Below, piece by piece: positions 1 to 8,221 of a stretch of 56,069 nt of DNA. The position numbers and the translations under genes were made by a program. This stretch comes from Streptomyces ipomoeae 91-03 (GTDB lineage Bacteria > Actinomycetota > Actinomycetes > Streptomycetales > Streptomycetaceae), in NCBI RefSeq assembly GCF_000317595.1, contig NZ_AEJC01000366.1, forward strand, positions 1 through 56,069. The letters are read 5' to 3'. The notes under the pieces were generated by a model. That model searched no databases. It was not told the DNA's origin and saw only the letters and a list, made by a program, of their open reading frames with translations. Within the stretch, counting starts at the first letter, position 1. Every line of letters begins with the position of its first letter.

Positions 1-24
1 AACCGGTCGAGCGGGTGGGGCAGG

Positions 25-1815
25 TCACCTGGCGGGCGCAAGGAGCTGTGTGGCCGCCAACTGTGCGTACAGCTCGTCCTTGGCCACCAGTTCCGCGTGG
101 GTGCCCGCCGACCGTACCCGTCCCGTCTCCATCACGACGATCCGGTCGGCGCTTGTCACCGTCGACAGGCGGTGGGCGACCACCAGCACGGTGGTGTCGC
201 GGGCCACGTCCGCGATGACGTCCCGCAGCGCCTGCTCGTTGACGGCGTCGAGCTGCGAGGTCGCCTCGTCCAGGAGCAGCAGCCGGGGTCTGCGCAGCAG
301 TGCGCGGGCGATCGCGATGCGCTGCCGCTCACCGCCCGACAGCTTGGAGCCCCGGTGTCCGACCGGTGTCTGAAGACCGTCGGGGAGGCGGTCGACGAGG
401 GTGTCGAGTCTGGCCCGTGCCAGGACGTCATGGATGTCGTGGTCCGTCGCGTCGGGCGCCGCGAAGAGCAGGTTCTCCCGGAGCGTGCCGGCCAGTACGG
501 GAGCTTCCTGCTCGACGTACCCGATGGCGGACCGCAGCTGGGGCAGGGACCAGTCCTGTACGTCCTTGCCGTCGACCAGGACCCGGCCGCCGGTCGCCTC
601 GTAGAACCGCTCGAGGAGCGCGAAGACCGTCGACTTGCCCGCACCCGAGGGGCCGACGAAGGCTGTCATCCCGCCACCCGGTATGTCGAAGCTCACCTGG
701 TGGTGGATGTGCGGCAGGTCCGGACGATAGCGGAAGGACACGTCCTCGAAGCGGACCGACGCCGGGCCCGGCTCCGCGTCCGCCTCGCTGAGCGGGGAGA
801 GCTGCCGGGGCGTCAGTGGTTCTACCGACAGACGTTCCGCCTGGGTGATCCGGGAGATCGCGACGGCTCCCTCCTGGTACTGGGACACGGCGTCGACCAG
901 CCTGGACACCGGCTCGATCAGGTAGAAGAGGTAGAGCAGGAAGGCGATGAGGGTGGACACGGGGATTTCCCCGGACGCCACCCGCGCCCCGCCGACGCCG
1001 AGCACCGCCAGGAACGCCAGCTGCACCCCGAGTTCGTCCGCGGATCCCGCCACGGCCTCCCACTTCGCGCTCCTCACGCCGTGCTGCCACGCCCGCCGTG
1101 TCACCGCCTCCACCCGGGCGGTCTCCCGCTCCTCGGCGCCGGACGCCTTCACCGTACGGAACGCCCCGAAGACGCGCTCCAACGCGGTGGAGATCTCCCC
1201 GACCGCCTCCTGGTAGCGCTCCGTGGCCTGCGCGATCTTGGGCATCACGAGCGCGACGGACCCGGCCATCAAGATGAGCACGCCGAGCGTCACGCCCAGC
1301 AGCACGGCGTCCAGAAACGCCATCACCACGATCGTCGCGGCGAAGGCCACCGCGCCGGTGGCCGCGGAGACAACCGCCTGGGTGGTGACCGCGTGCAGCA
1401 GCGTCGTGTCGGAGGTGACCCGGGACATCAGGTCGCCCGGCGGGATCCGTTCCACCTCCGCGAGCCGCAGCCGCAGCAACCGTCCGATGAGGCTGCGCCG
1501 CGCGGCCAGGACGACTGACTCCGCTGTCCGTTCGAGCGCGTAGGCACCGAATGCCTCGACGGTCGTGCTCACCACCACGAGCACGGTGAGGCCCAGCAGG
1601 ATCCCGGTGATGGTCCCGCCGGACGCGAGCCTGTCCAGCAGCGCCTTCGTGGCCAGCGGCTGGAGCAGCCCGCCGGCGGCCCCGACCAGCGCGCAGAGCA
1701 GACCCAGGGCGATGACCCACCGGTGCGGCCGGACATGCGCGTACAGCGCCTTGAGCGTGTCGCGGGCGGACAGGGACGCAGCGCCTGTCGTCGACAGGTC
1801 GGATGCGGTCTTCAC
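25..1815 (-). CDS. ABC exporter, fused membrane and ATPase domains
   Basis: A 596-residue half-transporter of the type I exporter family. The N-terminal half is a six-helix membrane domain. The C-terminal half is an ATPase with Walker A GPSGAGKST near residue 387, a Q-loop (YVEQEAP), signature LSGGERQR, Walker B LLLLDEAT near residue 510 and the H-loop VVAHRLST. It should act as a dimer in the cytoplasmic membrane, expelling a drug, lipid or peptide; nothing here identifies the substrate. I chose the GTG at 1815 because GAGAGG lies just upstream on the minus strand; the frame is open for 46 more codons, but that stretch does not look like protein. No partner gene is adjacent, so it may be a homodimer. 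Confidence 0.9.
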   Translation of the reverse strand: MKTASDLSTTGAASLSARDTLKALYAHVRPHRWVIALGLLCALVGAAGGLLQPLATKALLDRLASGGTITGILLGLTVLVVVSTTVEAFGAYALERTAESVVLAARRSLIGRLLRLRLAEVERIPPGDLMSRVTSDTTLLHAVTTQAVVSAATGAVAFAATIVVMAFLDAVLLGVTLGVLILMAGSVALVMPKIAQATERYQEAVGEISTALERVFGAFRTVKASGAEERETARVEAVTRRAWQHGVRSAKWEAVAGSADELGVQLAFLAVLGVGGARVASGEIPVSTLIAFLLYLFYLIEPVSRLVDAVSQYQEGAVAISRITQAERLSVEPLTPRQLSPLSEADAEPGPASVRFEDVSFRYRPDLPHIHHQVSFDIPGGGMTAFVGPSGAGKSTVFALLERFYEATGGRVLVDGKDVQDWSLPQLRSAIGYVEQEAPVLAGTLRENLLFAAPDATDHDIHDVLARARLDTLVDRLPDGLQTPVGHRGSKLSGGERQRIAIARALLRRPRLLLLDEATSQLDAVNEQALRDVIADVARDTTVLVVAHRLSTVTSADRIVVMETGRVRSAGTHAELVAKDELYAQLAATQLLAPAR

Positions 1816-2828
1816 GAATTTCCTCTCTCTATGGGTTGCCGAGCACCGCGTCCGCGGTTCTGAACACCGGGGCGAGGTCACGTGTCGGTTCAGGACACAG
1901 CGACAGCGCGGCGCCCGGCCCCGCGCTCCGAACGCTCGACACGCGAGACGCACTGCGTCGTGTGCCGGGGTGCCCGGCGGCGTTGTCGATCCGTCGGTAC
2001 GTACGTCGGTGGGCGTTCTGCACTGCCCCGTGCTCGGGGACCAACAGTCCGTCCGACCGCGCGTGATGAACGCGCGAGGACGTGACCGCAGTTGGGCCCA
2101 AGGGCACTCGCGGCCGATGATGCGCGCCGCACGGCTCCCCGCCGTCGGCTCAGTGGATCAATGCGGCTGCCCTCGTGGCGAAAGGGAGAGCGAGGGCGGG
2201 CTTCGTAGAGTCGAGGCTCCAGATGGCCACGAATGCGACCCCTGCTACCGGCGTCAGACCGAGGAACTCCAGGCGCTCGCCTCCGCGCGGCATGACGTCA
2301 CGGCCGGGCACGTCGGCGCAGGCCGATGTCCCGGGTAGGTGCCGAACTCCGTGGCGTACACGTGGTGTGCCATGCCTCCAGCCGGGAACGGCGGTTGTGC
2401 TTCGCCCATCCGGCAACCGACGGGACCGGTTCGACCGGCGCAGCGGGCTCGGGCAGGGGCGGGGCTGCGGCGGTGACGCTCCCTGCCCGGCTCGATCTGT
2501 GTCATACAGAGAATGTCGCTGCTCCGAAGTCGGCCGACCATCCGACAGGCTTCGGTATCGGCCCCGCCGACCGGCGGGACAGCCCCCGCCGACCAGCGGG
2601 CTCTCACCTTCGGCACGGCATGACCGGCCCTGAACCGCAGCTATGTCCAGACCGCTGGGTGGGCCACCCCGACAACTGGACCGCCATGGCGCTTGCCGAC
2701 CCGTCGGGCGACTGCGTCGGCCGTTTCGCGGTGTCCATAATGCTGCCCCTCACAGCGGCATACACCGTGGGGGTCGAGGCGAGCAGCCCGGCGAGCACTG
2801 AGGGGTGTGGGTGGAGAGTGGGCACTCC
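1816..2828. other. Intergenic stretch with no supported gene
   Basis: About 1 kb between the ABC exporter and the gene ending at 2829. Several open frames cross it on both strands, but none has a convincing start, ribosome site or recognisable domain, and their composition is that of shadow frames in GC-rich DNA. The promoter of the exporter should lie near 1816-1900. Confidence 0.5.
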
Positions 2829-3635
2829 TCAACTGGCGCGCTTGTCGGAGCGGGGCGCAAGGAGTTCTCCAAGGCGTTCCAGGGCTCTGTCGTCGGGACG
2901 GGCGTCTTCCAAGGCCGCGAGCAGGGCCCGCTGGGCTGCCGGGCCGCCCTCGCCGTAGACGTAGCGGGCGATCTCCCTCAGATGGTCGCGCGCCACGTTG
3001 GAATCCGCGATGGGCAGCAGCCGGGTCGTATCCACACGCCGGCGCATGTCCTGGAGGATCCCTTCGCGGAAAGCGTGGCTGCTCATGTCCTGGAGGGCTT
3101 CCAGCGCCTCGGTCAGTTCCAGCTCCGCCGCGAGGCGGGCGGGATCGGAAGTCACAGCCACCCCGGCGAGGATGCCGACGACCTCATCGAGGTCGGCCGG
3201 CGTCCACGTCGCGGCCAGGCAGTGGGCGCGGGCCGCGACCTGTGCGGCCCGCAGATTCAAGCGGGTGGGGAAAGCGGCTGCGAGGACCTTGAGTTGGCCG
3301 ACCGCCTCAGGAGTACCGCGACGGCTCAGGGTTGCGGGCAGTGACTCACGCCAGTCCAGGGCCTCCATTTCCGGAGTCATGGTATACACGCCGAGCGGAC
3401 GACTGCTCCCTTCCTGGGAGAAGACCGTGCTGAGCCACCGGTACAGCGTGCTCAGTCCCCTTTCGTCCGCCCAGCCCTCGACATGGTCGCGCGCGGAGCG
3501 CGCGCCGCATCTCAGCGCGAGAGCCCGGCTGAAGCGGTCGGATGTATCGATCAGCCTCTTCAGTCTTGGCCATGCGTCGAAACCGTCAGCCTCCAGGAGC
3601 AGCGAAGCAGCAAGGGTGGGAAGACCGAGATCCAT
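2829..3635 (-). CDS. Unrecognised protein, probably a 3' fragment cut by the IS element
   Basis: A 268-residue helical reading frame rich in Leu, Ala and Arg, without membrane segments or signal peptide. I do not recognise the family; the style (repeated amphipathic helices) recalls the C-terminal regions of large actinobacterial multidomain proteins. The frame opens at an ATG (3635) that lies only a few bases from the left end of the IS200/IS605 element, with an in-frame TAG three codons upstream inside that end and no good ribosome site. It therefore looks like the C-terminal part of a longer gene truncated by the insertion. The other side of the IS has only about 120 bp before the methyltransferase gene and no obvious N-terminal part, so a deletion accompanied or followed the insertion. 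Confidence 0.55.
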   Translation of the reverse strand: MDLGLPTLAASLLLEADGFDAWPRLKRLIDTSDRFSRALALRCGARSARDHVEGWADERGLSTLYRWLSTVFSQEGSSRPLGVYTMTPEMEALDWRESLPATLSRRGTPEAVGQLKVLAAAFPTRLNLRAAQVAARAHCLAATWTPADLDEVVGILAGVAVTSDPARLAAELELTEALEALQDMSSHAFREGILQDMRRRVDTTRLLPIADSNVARDHLREIARYVYGEGGPAAQRALLAALEDARPDDRALERLGELLAPRSDKRAS

Positions 3636-3655
3636 CAGGACCTAGCCAGGGGACG

Positions 3656-3671
3656 CCCCGCTTTAGCGGGG
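3656..3671 (+). repeat. Left-end hairpin of the IS200/IS605 element
   Basis: Stem CCCCGC / GCGGGG with the loop TTTA. It matches in layout the right-end hairpin at 5436-5455, and is the probable TnpA recognition structure. Confidence 0.7.
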
Positions 3672-3753
3672 TGGGGAATGGCTTCTCTGGGCTGCTCTGA
3701 CCTCAACTGAGTGCACGGATCTGCACTGTTCACCTGAGCCCGTCTCTCTGCCG

Positions 3754-3780
3754 CACTATACCTGCGGCGTGTGTATAGTG
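3754..3780 (+). promoter_or_regulatory. Inverted repeat and -10 box in front of tnpA
   Basis: An exact 8-bp inverted repeat, CACTATAC / GTATAGTG, separated by 11 bp. The right arm contains TATAGT (3774-3779), which would serve as a -10 box only about 6 bp before the ATG of tnpA at 3786. There is no ribosome site, so tnpA may be translated from a leaderless mRNA. The repeat may also form a hairpin or be bound by a regulator. Confidence 0.5.
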
Positions 3781-3785
3781 ATCGC

Positions 3786-4214
3786 ATGGCCGTGACCAGG
3801 AAGGTTCGCCGGTTCTCCGGCGGCGTGTACGACCTCGGACTCCACGTGGTGTGGTGCCCGAAGTACCGCCGTCCGGTCCTCGGCGGCCGGGTCGCGGAAC
3901 GACTGGAGGAACTGATCCGGCAGAAGGCCGACGAACGGGGGTGGGAGATCGTGGCGCTCGAAGTCATGCCCGACCACGTCCACCTGTTCGTCAAGCACGA
4001 CCCGAAGTCGTCGGCCTCATACGTGGCCAACCAGTTCAAGGGCTTCACCTCCCGCGTGCTGCGCGAGGAGTTCCCGCACCTGAAGTCACGGATGCCCACC
4101 CTGTGGTCGTCGTCGTACTTCGCGGCATCGGTCGGAGCCGTCTCGGCGGACACCGTGCGCCGGTACATCGACACCCAATGGGAACGCCCGTGGAGGAAGG
4201 GGGACGGCTCGTGA
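3786..4214 (+). CDS. tnpA: IS200/IS605 Y1 transposase TnpA
   Basis: A 142-residue HUH single-strand transposase. It has the family opening HVVWCPKYRRPVL, the HUH motif in MPDHVHLFV (about residues 62-69) and the catalytic tyrosine in RRYIDTQ (residue 127). It nicks and joins single-stranded DNA at the hairpin ends through a 5'-phosphotyrosine link. The length is normal and all key residues are present. The ATG at 3786 is preferred; a GTG at 3771 in the same frame would add five residues. It overlaps tnpB by GTGA, so the two are probably translationally coupled. Confidence 0.92.
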   Translation: MAVTRKVRRFSGGVYDLGLHVVWCPKYRRPVLGGRVAERLEELIRQKADERGWEIVALEVMPDHVHLFVKHDPKSSASYVANQFKGFTSRVLREEFPHLKSRMPTLWSSSYFAASVGAVSADTVRRYIDTQWERPWRKGDGS

Positions 4215-5419
4215 TCCGCGCGTACAAGTTCCTCCTGCGCCCCACGGCCCGTCAGACGGCCGCGCTGGGCGAGATGCTGCGGGACCACTGCTCCCTCTAC
4301 AACGGCGCCCTCCAAGAGCGTCGGGACGCCTACCAGCACGCCTCGAAGACCGCCGTCCGCTACGGCGACCAGTCCGCCCAGCTCAAAGAGATCCGCGCGT
4401 TCGACCCCGAGCGCCAAGGCCGATGGTCGTTCTCCAGTCAGCAAGCCACCCTGCGCCGCCTCGACAAGGCGTTCGCCGCGTTCTTCCGCCGAGTCAAGGC
4501 CGGACAGACCCCCGGTTACCCGCGCTTCAAAGGCGTCGGGCACTTCGGCACCGTCACCTTCCCCAAGGACGGAGACGGCTGCCGCTGGGACTCCACCCCC
4601 CACGATGCGCAGACCCGCGTACGGATCCAGGGCGTCGGCCACATCCGCGTGCACCGGCACCGGCCCGTACAGGGCCGCGTCAAGACGGTCTCGGTGAAGC
4701 GGGAGGGGGCCCGCTGGTACGTCGTCCTCGCCTGCGACAACGTGCCCGCCGAGGAGCTGCCGCCCACCGGAGCGATCGCCGGTATCGACATGGGCATCGC
4801 TCACTTCCTGACCACCTCGGACGGCGAACACGTCGCCAACCCCCGCTTCCTTCAAGCGGGGGCCGACGAACTGGCCGAAGCACAGCGGCACCTCGCGACG
4901 TTCCCCAAGCGCACCCGGCAGCGCACCAAGCGCCACCGCGCCGCAGCCCGGAAGGTCGCCAAGCTGCACGCCAAGATCCGGCGGCAGCGCGCCGACTTCC
5001 ATCACAAGACCGCCCGCGCGCTCATCACCGACCACGACGTGATCGCACACGAGCGGCTGAACACGGCGGGCATGACCAAGAGCCCCGCACCCAAGGCCGA
5101 CCCCGAGCAGCCCGGCGGCTTCCTGCCCAACGGTGCTGCCGCGAAGGCCGGACTCAACCGCAGCATCCTCGACGCGGGTTGGGCGCAGTTCCTCGGAATC
5201 CTGGCGAACAAGGCTGAGAGTGCCGGTCGCCTGGTGGTCCCGGTGGACGCGCGCAACACCTCCCGCACGTGCCCCGACTGCGGGCACGTAGCGAAGGAGA
5301 ACCGCCTCACCCAAGCGAAGTTCCAGTGCACGGCGTGCGGGTTCACGGCGAACGCGGACCACGTCGGCGCGACGAACGTCCTCAGCAGGGCCGGGCTGGT
5401 CCTCTGCGCGGCGGCCTAG
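4211..5419 (+). CDS. tnpB: TnpB RNA-guided nuclease of the IS200/IS605 element
   Basis: A 402-residue TnpB, the ancestor family of Cas12. The RuvC-like active site is complete: Asp193 in GIDMG, Glu281 in HERLNTAGM and Asp383 in NADHVGATN. A four-cysteine zinc finger (CPDCG ... CTACG, about residues 353-375) sits between the second and third catalytic residues. Known members use an omega RNA from the 3' end of their own gene to cut the empty donor site and so keep the element in the genome. The start is the GTG at 4211, overlapping the tnpA stop. No truncation or missing catalytic residue is visible. Confidence 0.93.
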   Translation: MIRAYKFLLRPTARQTAALGEMLRDHCSLYNGALQERRDAYQHASKTAVRYGDQSAQLKEIRAFDPERQGRWSFSSQQATLRRLDKAFAAFFRRVKAGQTPGYPRFKGVGHFGTVTFPKDGDGCRWDSTPHDAQTRVRIQGVGHIRVHRHRPVQGRVKTVSVKREGARWYVVLACDNVPAEELPPTGAIAGIDMGIAHFLTTSDGEHVANPRFLQAGADELAEAQRHLATFPKRTRQRTKRHRAAARKVAKLHAKIRRQRADFHHKTARALITDHDVIAHERLNTAGMTKSPAPKADPEQPGGFLPNGAAAKAGLNRSILDAGWAQFLGILANKAESAGRLVVPVDARNTSRTCPDCGHVAKENRLTQAKFQCTACGFTANADHVGATNVLSRAGLVLCAAA

Positions 5420-5464
5420 CCACCGACGCAGGAAGCCCGCGCGTTTACGCGCGGGTGGAGTCAC
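5320..5464 (+). ncRNA. Putative omega RNA (TnpB guide scaffold), 3' end of tnpB and right end
   Basis: In characterised IS200/IS605 elements the omega RNA covers the 3' part of tnpB and the right end, and the guide is read from the flanking DNA just past the end. Here a strong hairpin CCCGCGCG-TTTA-CGCGCGGG (5436-5455) follows the tnpB stop. The guide would start near 5465. The RNA boundaries are inferred from family knowledge, not seen. Confidence 0.45.
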
Positions 5465-5583
5465 GTCCCTCTCCCCCAGGGCACGGCGGCGGCCCGCTCA
5501 AGCAACCCACCTCCCGGGGCGCAGCTGCCGTATTGATGCCGGGCGAGTTCGCGCCCGATGGTTCCGCGTCCGACCGGCAGTGC

Positions 5584-6447
5584 TCACGGCACTCGGGTCC
5601 AGGCGCCGTACTGCAACGCCCCCAGGACCTGGCTGCCCTGTTCCAGCAGGGCCTTCTCCAACTGGTCCGGCAGGGTGTCGTCGGCGACGAGGCCCGCCGG
5701 CAGGGACAGCCCCGCCTTCGCCAGCGCCGGTGCGATGCTGCGCAGCGTGTACGCCAGCCACGGGATGATGGGTGAGTCCCCGCCCGCTGCGACCGGGGCC
5801 TCGCACTCGACCTCCGGAGCGGGCAGTCCGGCATCGAGGAAGGTGCGGTTCAGCCGGCGACCGAAGTCCGGCGGCGTGCCGGTGGCCCGGTACACCTCCG
5901 AGAGCAGCCGGTAGCACTCGTCCCACAGGGGGCTCGGTGGCCAACTGGGGTTCTGCACGGTGAAGTCGACCTCGTGGAACACCAGGATCCCCCCAGGCCG
6001 CAGAAACCGCGTGAACCGTCGGAGCAAGTCGGCGGGGTCCTTCTGGTACAGCAGGACGTAGCGGCCCACCACGGCGTCGAAGCGCTCCGTGGTGTCGAAG
6101 TCGTCGAGCTCGGTGACCTCGAAGTCGAGGCTCGCGTCGAAGCCTTCGTTCCGCGCCCTGCGGCGGGCCTTGTCCGTGGCCGCGGGGTCGCGGTCGATGC
6201 CCAGGACCCGGCCGCGCGGCCCCACGATCTCGCCGGCCAGCATCGAGACATCACCCATCCCCGAACCGAGATCGAGGACGGACATCCCGGGCCTCAGACC
6301 ACCCAGGCGAAGGAACCGATCCGTCGAGGAACGCAGGATCCGTCCCCGCAGCATGAGACGCCGGTGCTCCAAGTCCGAGCTTCCGAGCACGTAGTCGGCG
6401 TCCGCGTCGTGCGCGGCCCCTATGACCTGCACGGGATGTTCGTTCAT
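5584..6447 (-). CDS. SAM-dependent methyltransferase, class I
   Basis: A 287-residue protein with the Rossmann motif I VLDLGSGMGDVS, the acidic end of strand 2 in GIDRDP, a motif IV region (FDAVVGRYVLLY) and the post-II motif RFLRPGGILVFHEVDF. It should transfer a methyl group to a small molecule; the substrate is unknown. The start is the ATG at 6447, with AGGAG upstream and a 4-bp ATGA overlap with the stop of the XdhC-type gene, so it is translationally coupled to that gene. The link to a molybdoenzyme accessory protein may be accidental, because the operon has been rearranged upstream. Confidence 0.85.
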   Translation of the reverse strand: MNEHPVQVIGAAHDADADYVLGSSDLEHRRLMLRGRILRSSTDRFLRLGGLRPGMSVLDLGSGMGDVSMLAGEIVGPRGRVLGIDRDPAATDKARRRARNEGFDASLDFEVTELDDFDTTERFDAVVGRYVLLYQKDPADLLRRFTRFLRPGGILVFHEVDFTVQNPSWPPSPLWDECYRLLSEVYRATGTPPDFGRRLNRTFLDAGLPAPEVECEAPVAAGGDSPIIPWLAYTLRSIAPALAKAGLSLPAGLVADDTLPDQLEKALLEQGSQVLGALQYGAWTRVP

Positions 6448-7667
6448 TCTGTTTCCTGCTCCTCGTCGGGTTCCCCGGCTTCCACCAGGTGGGAGCACAT
6501 CGAGTACGACACAGGCGTGACGCGGTGTATGGGCGTGCTGGAGCCGGTCAGCGGGGCGCCTGTCCCGTCATGACGGGCCGCGATGATCTCCGCCGCGATG
6601 GAGACGGCGGTCTCCTCGGGTGTACGGGCACCGAGGTCGAGGCCGATCGGGGAGCGCAGCCGCGCCAACTCCCGTTCGGTCAGGCCTGCTGCACGCAGCC
6701 GTCGCGCGCGGTCGGCATGGGTGCGGCGCGAGCCCATCGCGCCGACGTACGCGACCGGCATCCGCAGGGCTTCCGTCAGCAGGGGTACGTCGAACTTGGC
6801 GTCGTGGGTGAGAACGCACAGCACCGTGCGCGCGTCGGCCGGCGTGCGCCGCAGATAGCGGTGCGGCCAGTCGACGACGATGTCGTCGGCGTCGGGGAAA
6901 CGGGCCCGGGTGGCGAAGACGGGGCGCGCATCGCAGACCGTCACGTGGTAGCCCAGGAACCTGCCGACGCGGACGAGTGCGGCCGCGTGGTCGATCGCCC
7001 CGAAGACGATCATGCGAGGTGGTGGCACATGGGACTCGACGAGCAGAGTGAGGCTGCCGGGGCTGGGCGAGCCTCCCCCGGACTCCGTCCGGAGGGACCC
7101 CCATCCCGCCGCGCTCGCCGGCAGGTCGAACGTGCCGCTGCGACCGGCGTCCAGCAGGGCGTGTGCCTCGGCTGCCGCCGTCCGGTCCAGCTCCGGGGGA
7201 CCGCCGAGCCCTCCCTCGTAGGAGCCGTCGGGGCGCACGAGGAGGGCGGCGCCGAGCTTGTCGGCAGGGCCGCGCACCACCCGGGCGAGCGCCGCCGGTT
7301 CATCGCGGACGGCTGCCATCACGGCGGACCGGAACACCGTCCCGACAGGCGTCCCGGCGCGTAGGGGGATGACCAGGATGTCGATGATCCCGCCGCAGGT
7401 CAGGCCGACCGCGAAGGCGTCTTCGTCGCTGTACCCGAAGCGCGCGACGACTGGCTCGCCGTCGGCCAGCGCCTGTTGGCACAGCTCATAGACCGCTCCT
7501 TCCACGCAGCCGCCGGAGACCGAGCCGATCACCGTCCCCTCGGCGTCCACGGCGAGGGCGGCGCCGGGTGCGCGCGGGCTGCTGCCGCTCACCGCCACGA
7601 CGGTGGCGACGGCGAAGGTCCGGGCCTCTTCGATCCAACGGCTCAACTCCTCGGCGATGTCAAGCAC
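6444..7667 (-). CDS. XdhC/CoxI-family molybdoenzyme maturation protein
   Basis: A 407-residue XdhC-type protein. The N-terminal XdhC_CoxI domain shows VSGSSPRAPGAALAV and GSVSGGCVEGAVYELC, with the conserved Cys also present in GLTCGGIIDILV. The C-terminal half is the Rossmann-like XdhC_C domain (MIVFGAIDHAAALVRVGRF). Members bind molybdenum cofactor and help insert its sulfurated form into xanthine dehydrogenase-type enzymes. The GTG start (7667) overlaps the stop of the XDH relic by 8 bp, the normal layout of the last gene of an xdh operon. The rest of that operon is gone, so this copy may serve another enzyme or be on the way out. Confidence 0.85.
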   Translation of the reverse strand: MLDIAEELSRWIEEARTFAVATVVAVSGSSPRAPGAALAVDAEGTVIGSVSGGCVEGAVYELCQQALADGEPVVARFGYSDEDAFAVGLTCGGIIDILVIPLRAGTPVGTVFRSAVMAAVRDEPAALARVVRGPADKLGAALLVRPDGSYEGGLGGPPELDRTAAAEAHALLDAGRSGTFDLPASAAGWGSLRTESGGGSPSPGSLTLLVESHVPPPRMIVFGAIDHAAALVRVGRFLGYHVTVCDARPVFATRARFPDADDIVVDWPHRYLRRTPADARTVLCVLTHDAKFDVPLLTEALRMPVAYVGAMGSRRTHADRARRLRAAGLTERELARLRSPIGLDLGARTPEETAVSIAAEIIAARHDGTGAPLTGSSTPIHRVTPVSYSMCSHLVEAGEPDEEQETE

Positions 7668-7880
7668 CTGGAACCCCCGCGGTCAGGACCCGGTCGGGTC
7701 GGATGGGCAGGTCGCGGTGACGTACGCCGGTCGCGTGCCAGACCGCGTTGGCGATGGCCGCCGCGGCGCCGACGTTGCCGACCTCGCCGATGCCCCTGAC
7801 GCCGACGGGGTCGTCGGGGTCCTCGTCGTCCAGCCAGTACGCCTCGATGGCCGGGACGTCGGCGTGCGCGGCGATGCACT
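7660..7880 (-). pseudogene. C-terminal remnant of xanthine dehydrogenase molybdopterin subunit
   Basis: The minus strand encodes about 70 codons reading AAHADVPAIEAYWLDDEDP, then VGVRGIGEVGNVGAAAAI, then IANAVWHATGVRHRDLPIRP, ending in TGA at 7660-7662. This is the conserved C-terminal signature of the large molybdenum-binding subunit of the xanthine dehydrogenase family. Homology stops abruptly near 7881, where the sequence turns into a fragment of an HTH regulator. The intact gene would be over 2 kb, so almost all of it is deleted. Confidence 0.8.
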
Positions 7881-7882
7881 GT

Positions 7883-8006
7883 GAGCTGGGCCGGTTCCTC
7901 GCGTCGCAATGCAGTGTGTCCGCCGGGCAGCCGTTGTGCCTGGTCCTGGCCGTCCCACCGTCACAGAGGGCACTGGTTCCCTTCTCGTCACTGGCCGAGA
8001 GTGAAC
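7883..8006. repeat. Degenerate duplicate of the regulator/SDR divergent promoter region
   Basis: Bases 7915-8006 align without gaps to 9109-9200 with about 80 of 92 positions identical. Bases 7883-7908 match 8975-9000 (24 of 26), which encode the HTH core LRREELAEL of the regulator at 8222-9100. This copy therefore holds a regulator gene that lost about 100 bp of its N-terminal coding region, plus its divergent promoter. It is joined on the left to the XDH relic. Confidence 0.75.
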
Positions 8007-8089
8007 CGTGGCCTCGGGCGGCTCATACGGATCGGCCGCTTCGACCTCCATCCCGGCCAGACCATCAGCGCAAAAGGAAAGACGCAACC

Positions 8090-8167
8090 ATGACGAGCAC
8101 CGACACCGGACACGAGATCGTCTACGACAGCTTCGAGGGGCCGACCCTGGACCGGGCTTGGCGGTGA
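8090..8167 (+). pseudogene. 5' stub of a lost gene beside the duplicated promoter
   Basis: A clean start (AAAGGAAAG, then ATG at 8090) opens a 25-codon frame beginning MTSTDTGHEIVYDSF and ending at TGA 8165-8167. The good ribosome site, coding-like sequence and early stop suggest the beginning of a longer gene whose remainder was deleted. It sits where the SDR gene sits in the second copy of the promoter. A real 25-residue peptide is possible but less likely. Confidence 0.4.
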
Positions 8168-8221
8168 TCCGCAAGTACAGTGCGACGGCATGCATCGCGA
8201 GGTTCATCCGCTCCTCCACCG

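Larger units (their letters stand above)
3643..5464 (+). mobile_element. IS200/IS605-family element with tnpA and tnpB
   Basis: The element carries a Y1 transposase (tnpA) overlapping a TnpB nuclease gene by 4 bp. It is bounded by imperfect hairpins with TTTA loops at both ends (stems at 3656-3671 and 5436-5455), as expected for an element that moves as single-stranded DNA and has no terminal inverted repeats. Exact ends are estimates: the left end lies near 3643-3650 and the right end near the TCAC at 5461-5464. No target duplication is expected for this family. Both genes look intact, so the element may be active. Confidence 0.85.

Noticed and set aside
1816..2828. Possible genes in the 1-kb gap after the ABC exporter
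   Set aside because: Overlapping frames on both strands have no ribosome site or motif and none is clearly better than the others.
3635..5464. A 609-codon minus-strand frame across the IS200/IS605 element
   Set aside because: It is antisense to tnpA and tnpB, whose catalytic residues are all visible on the plus strand.
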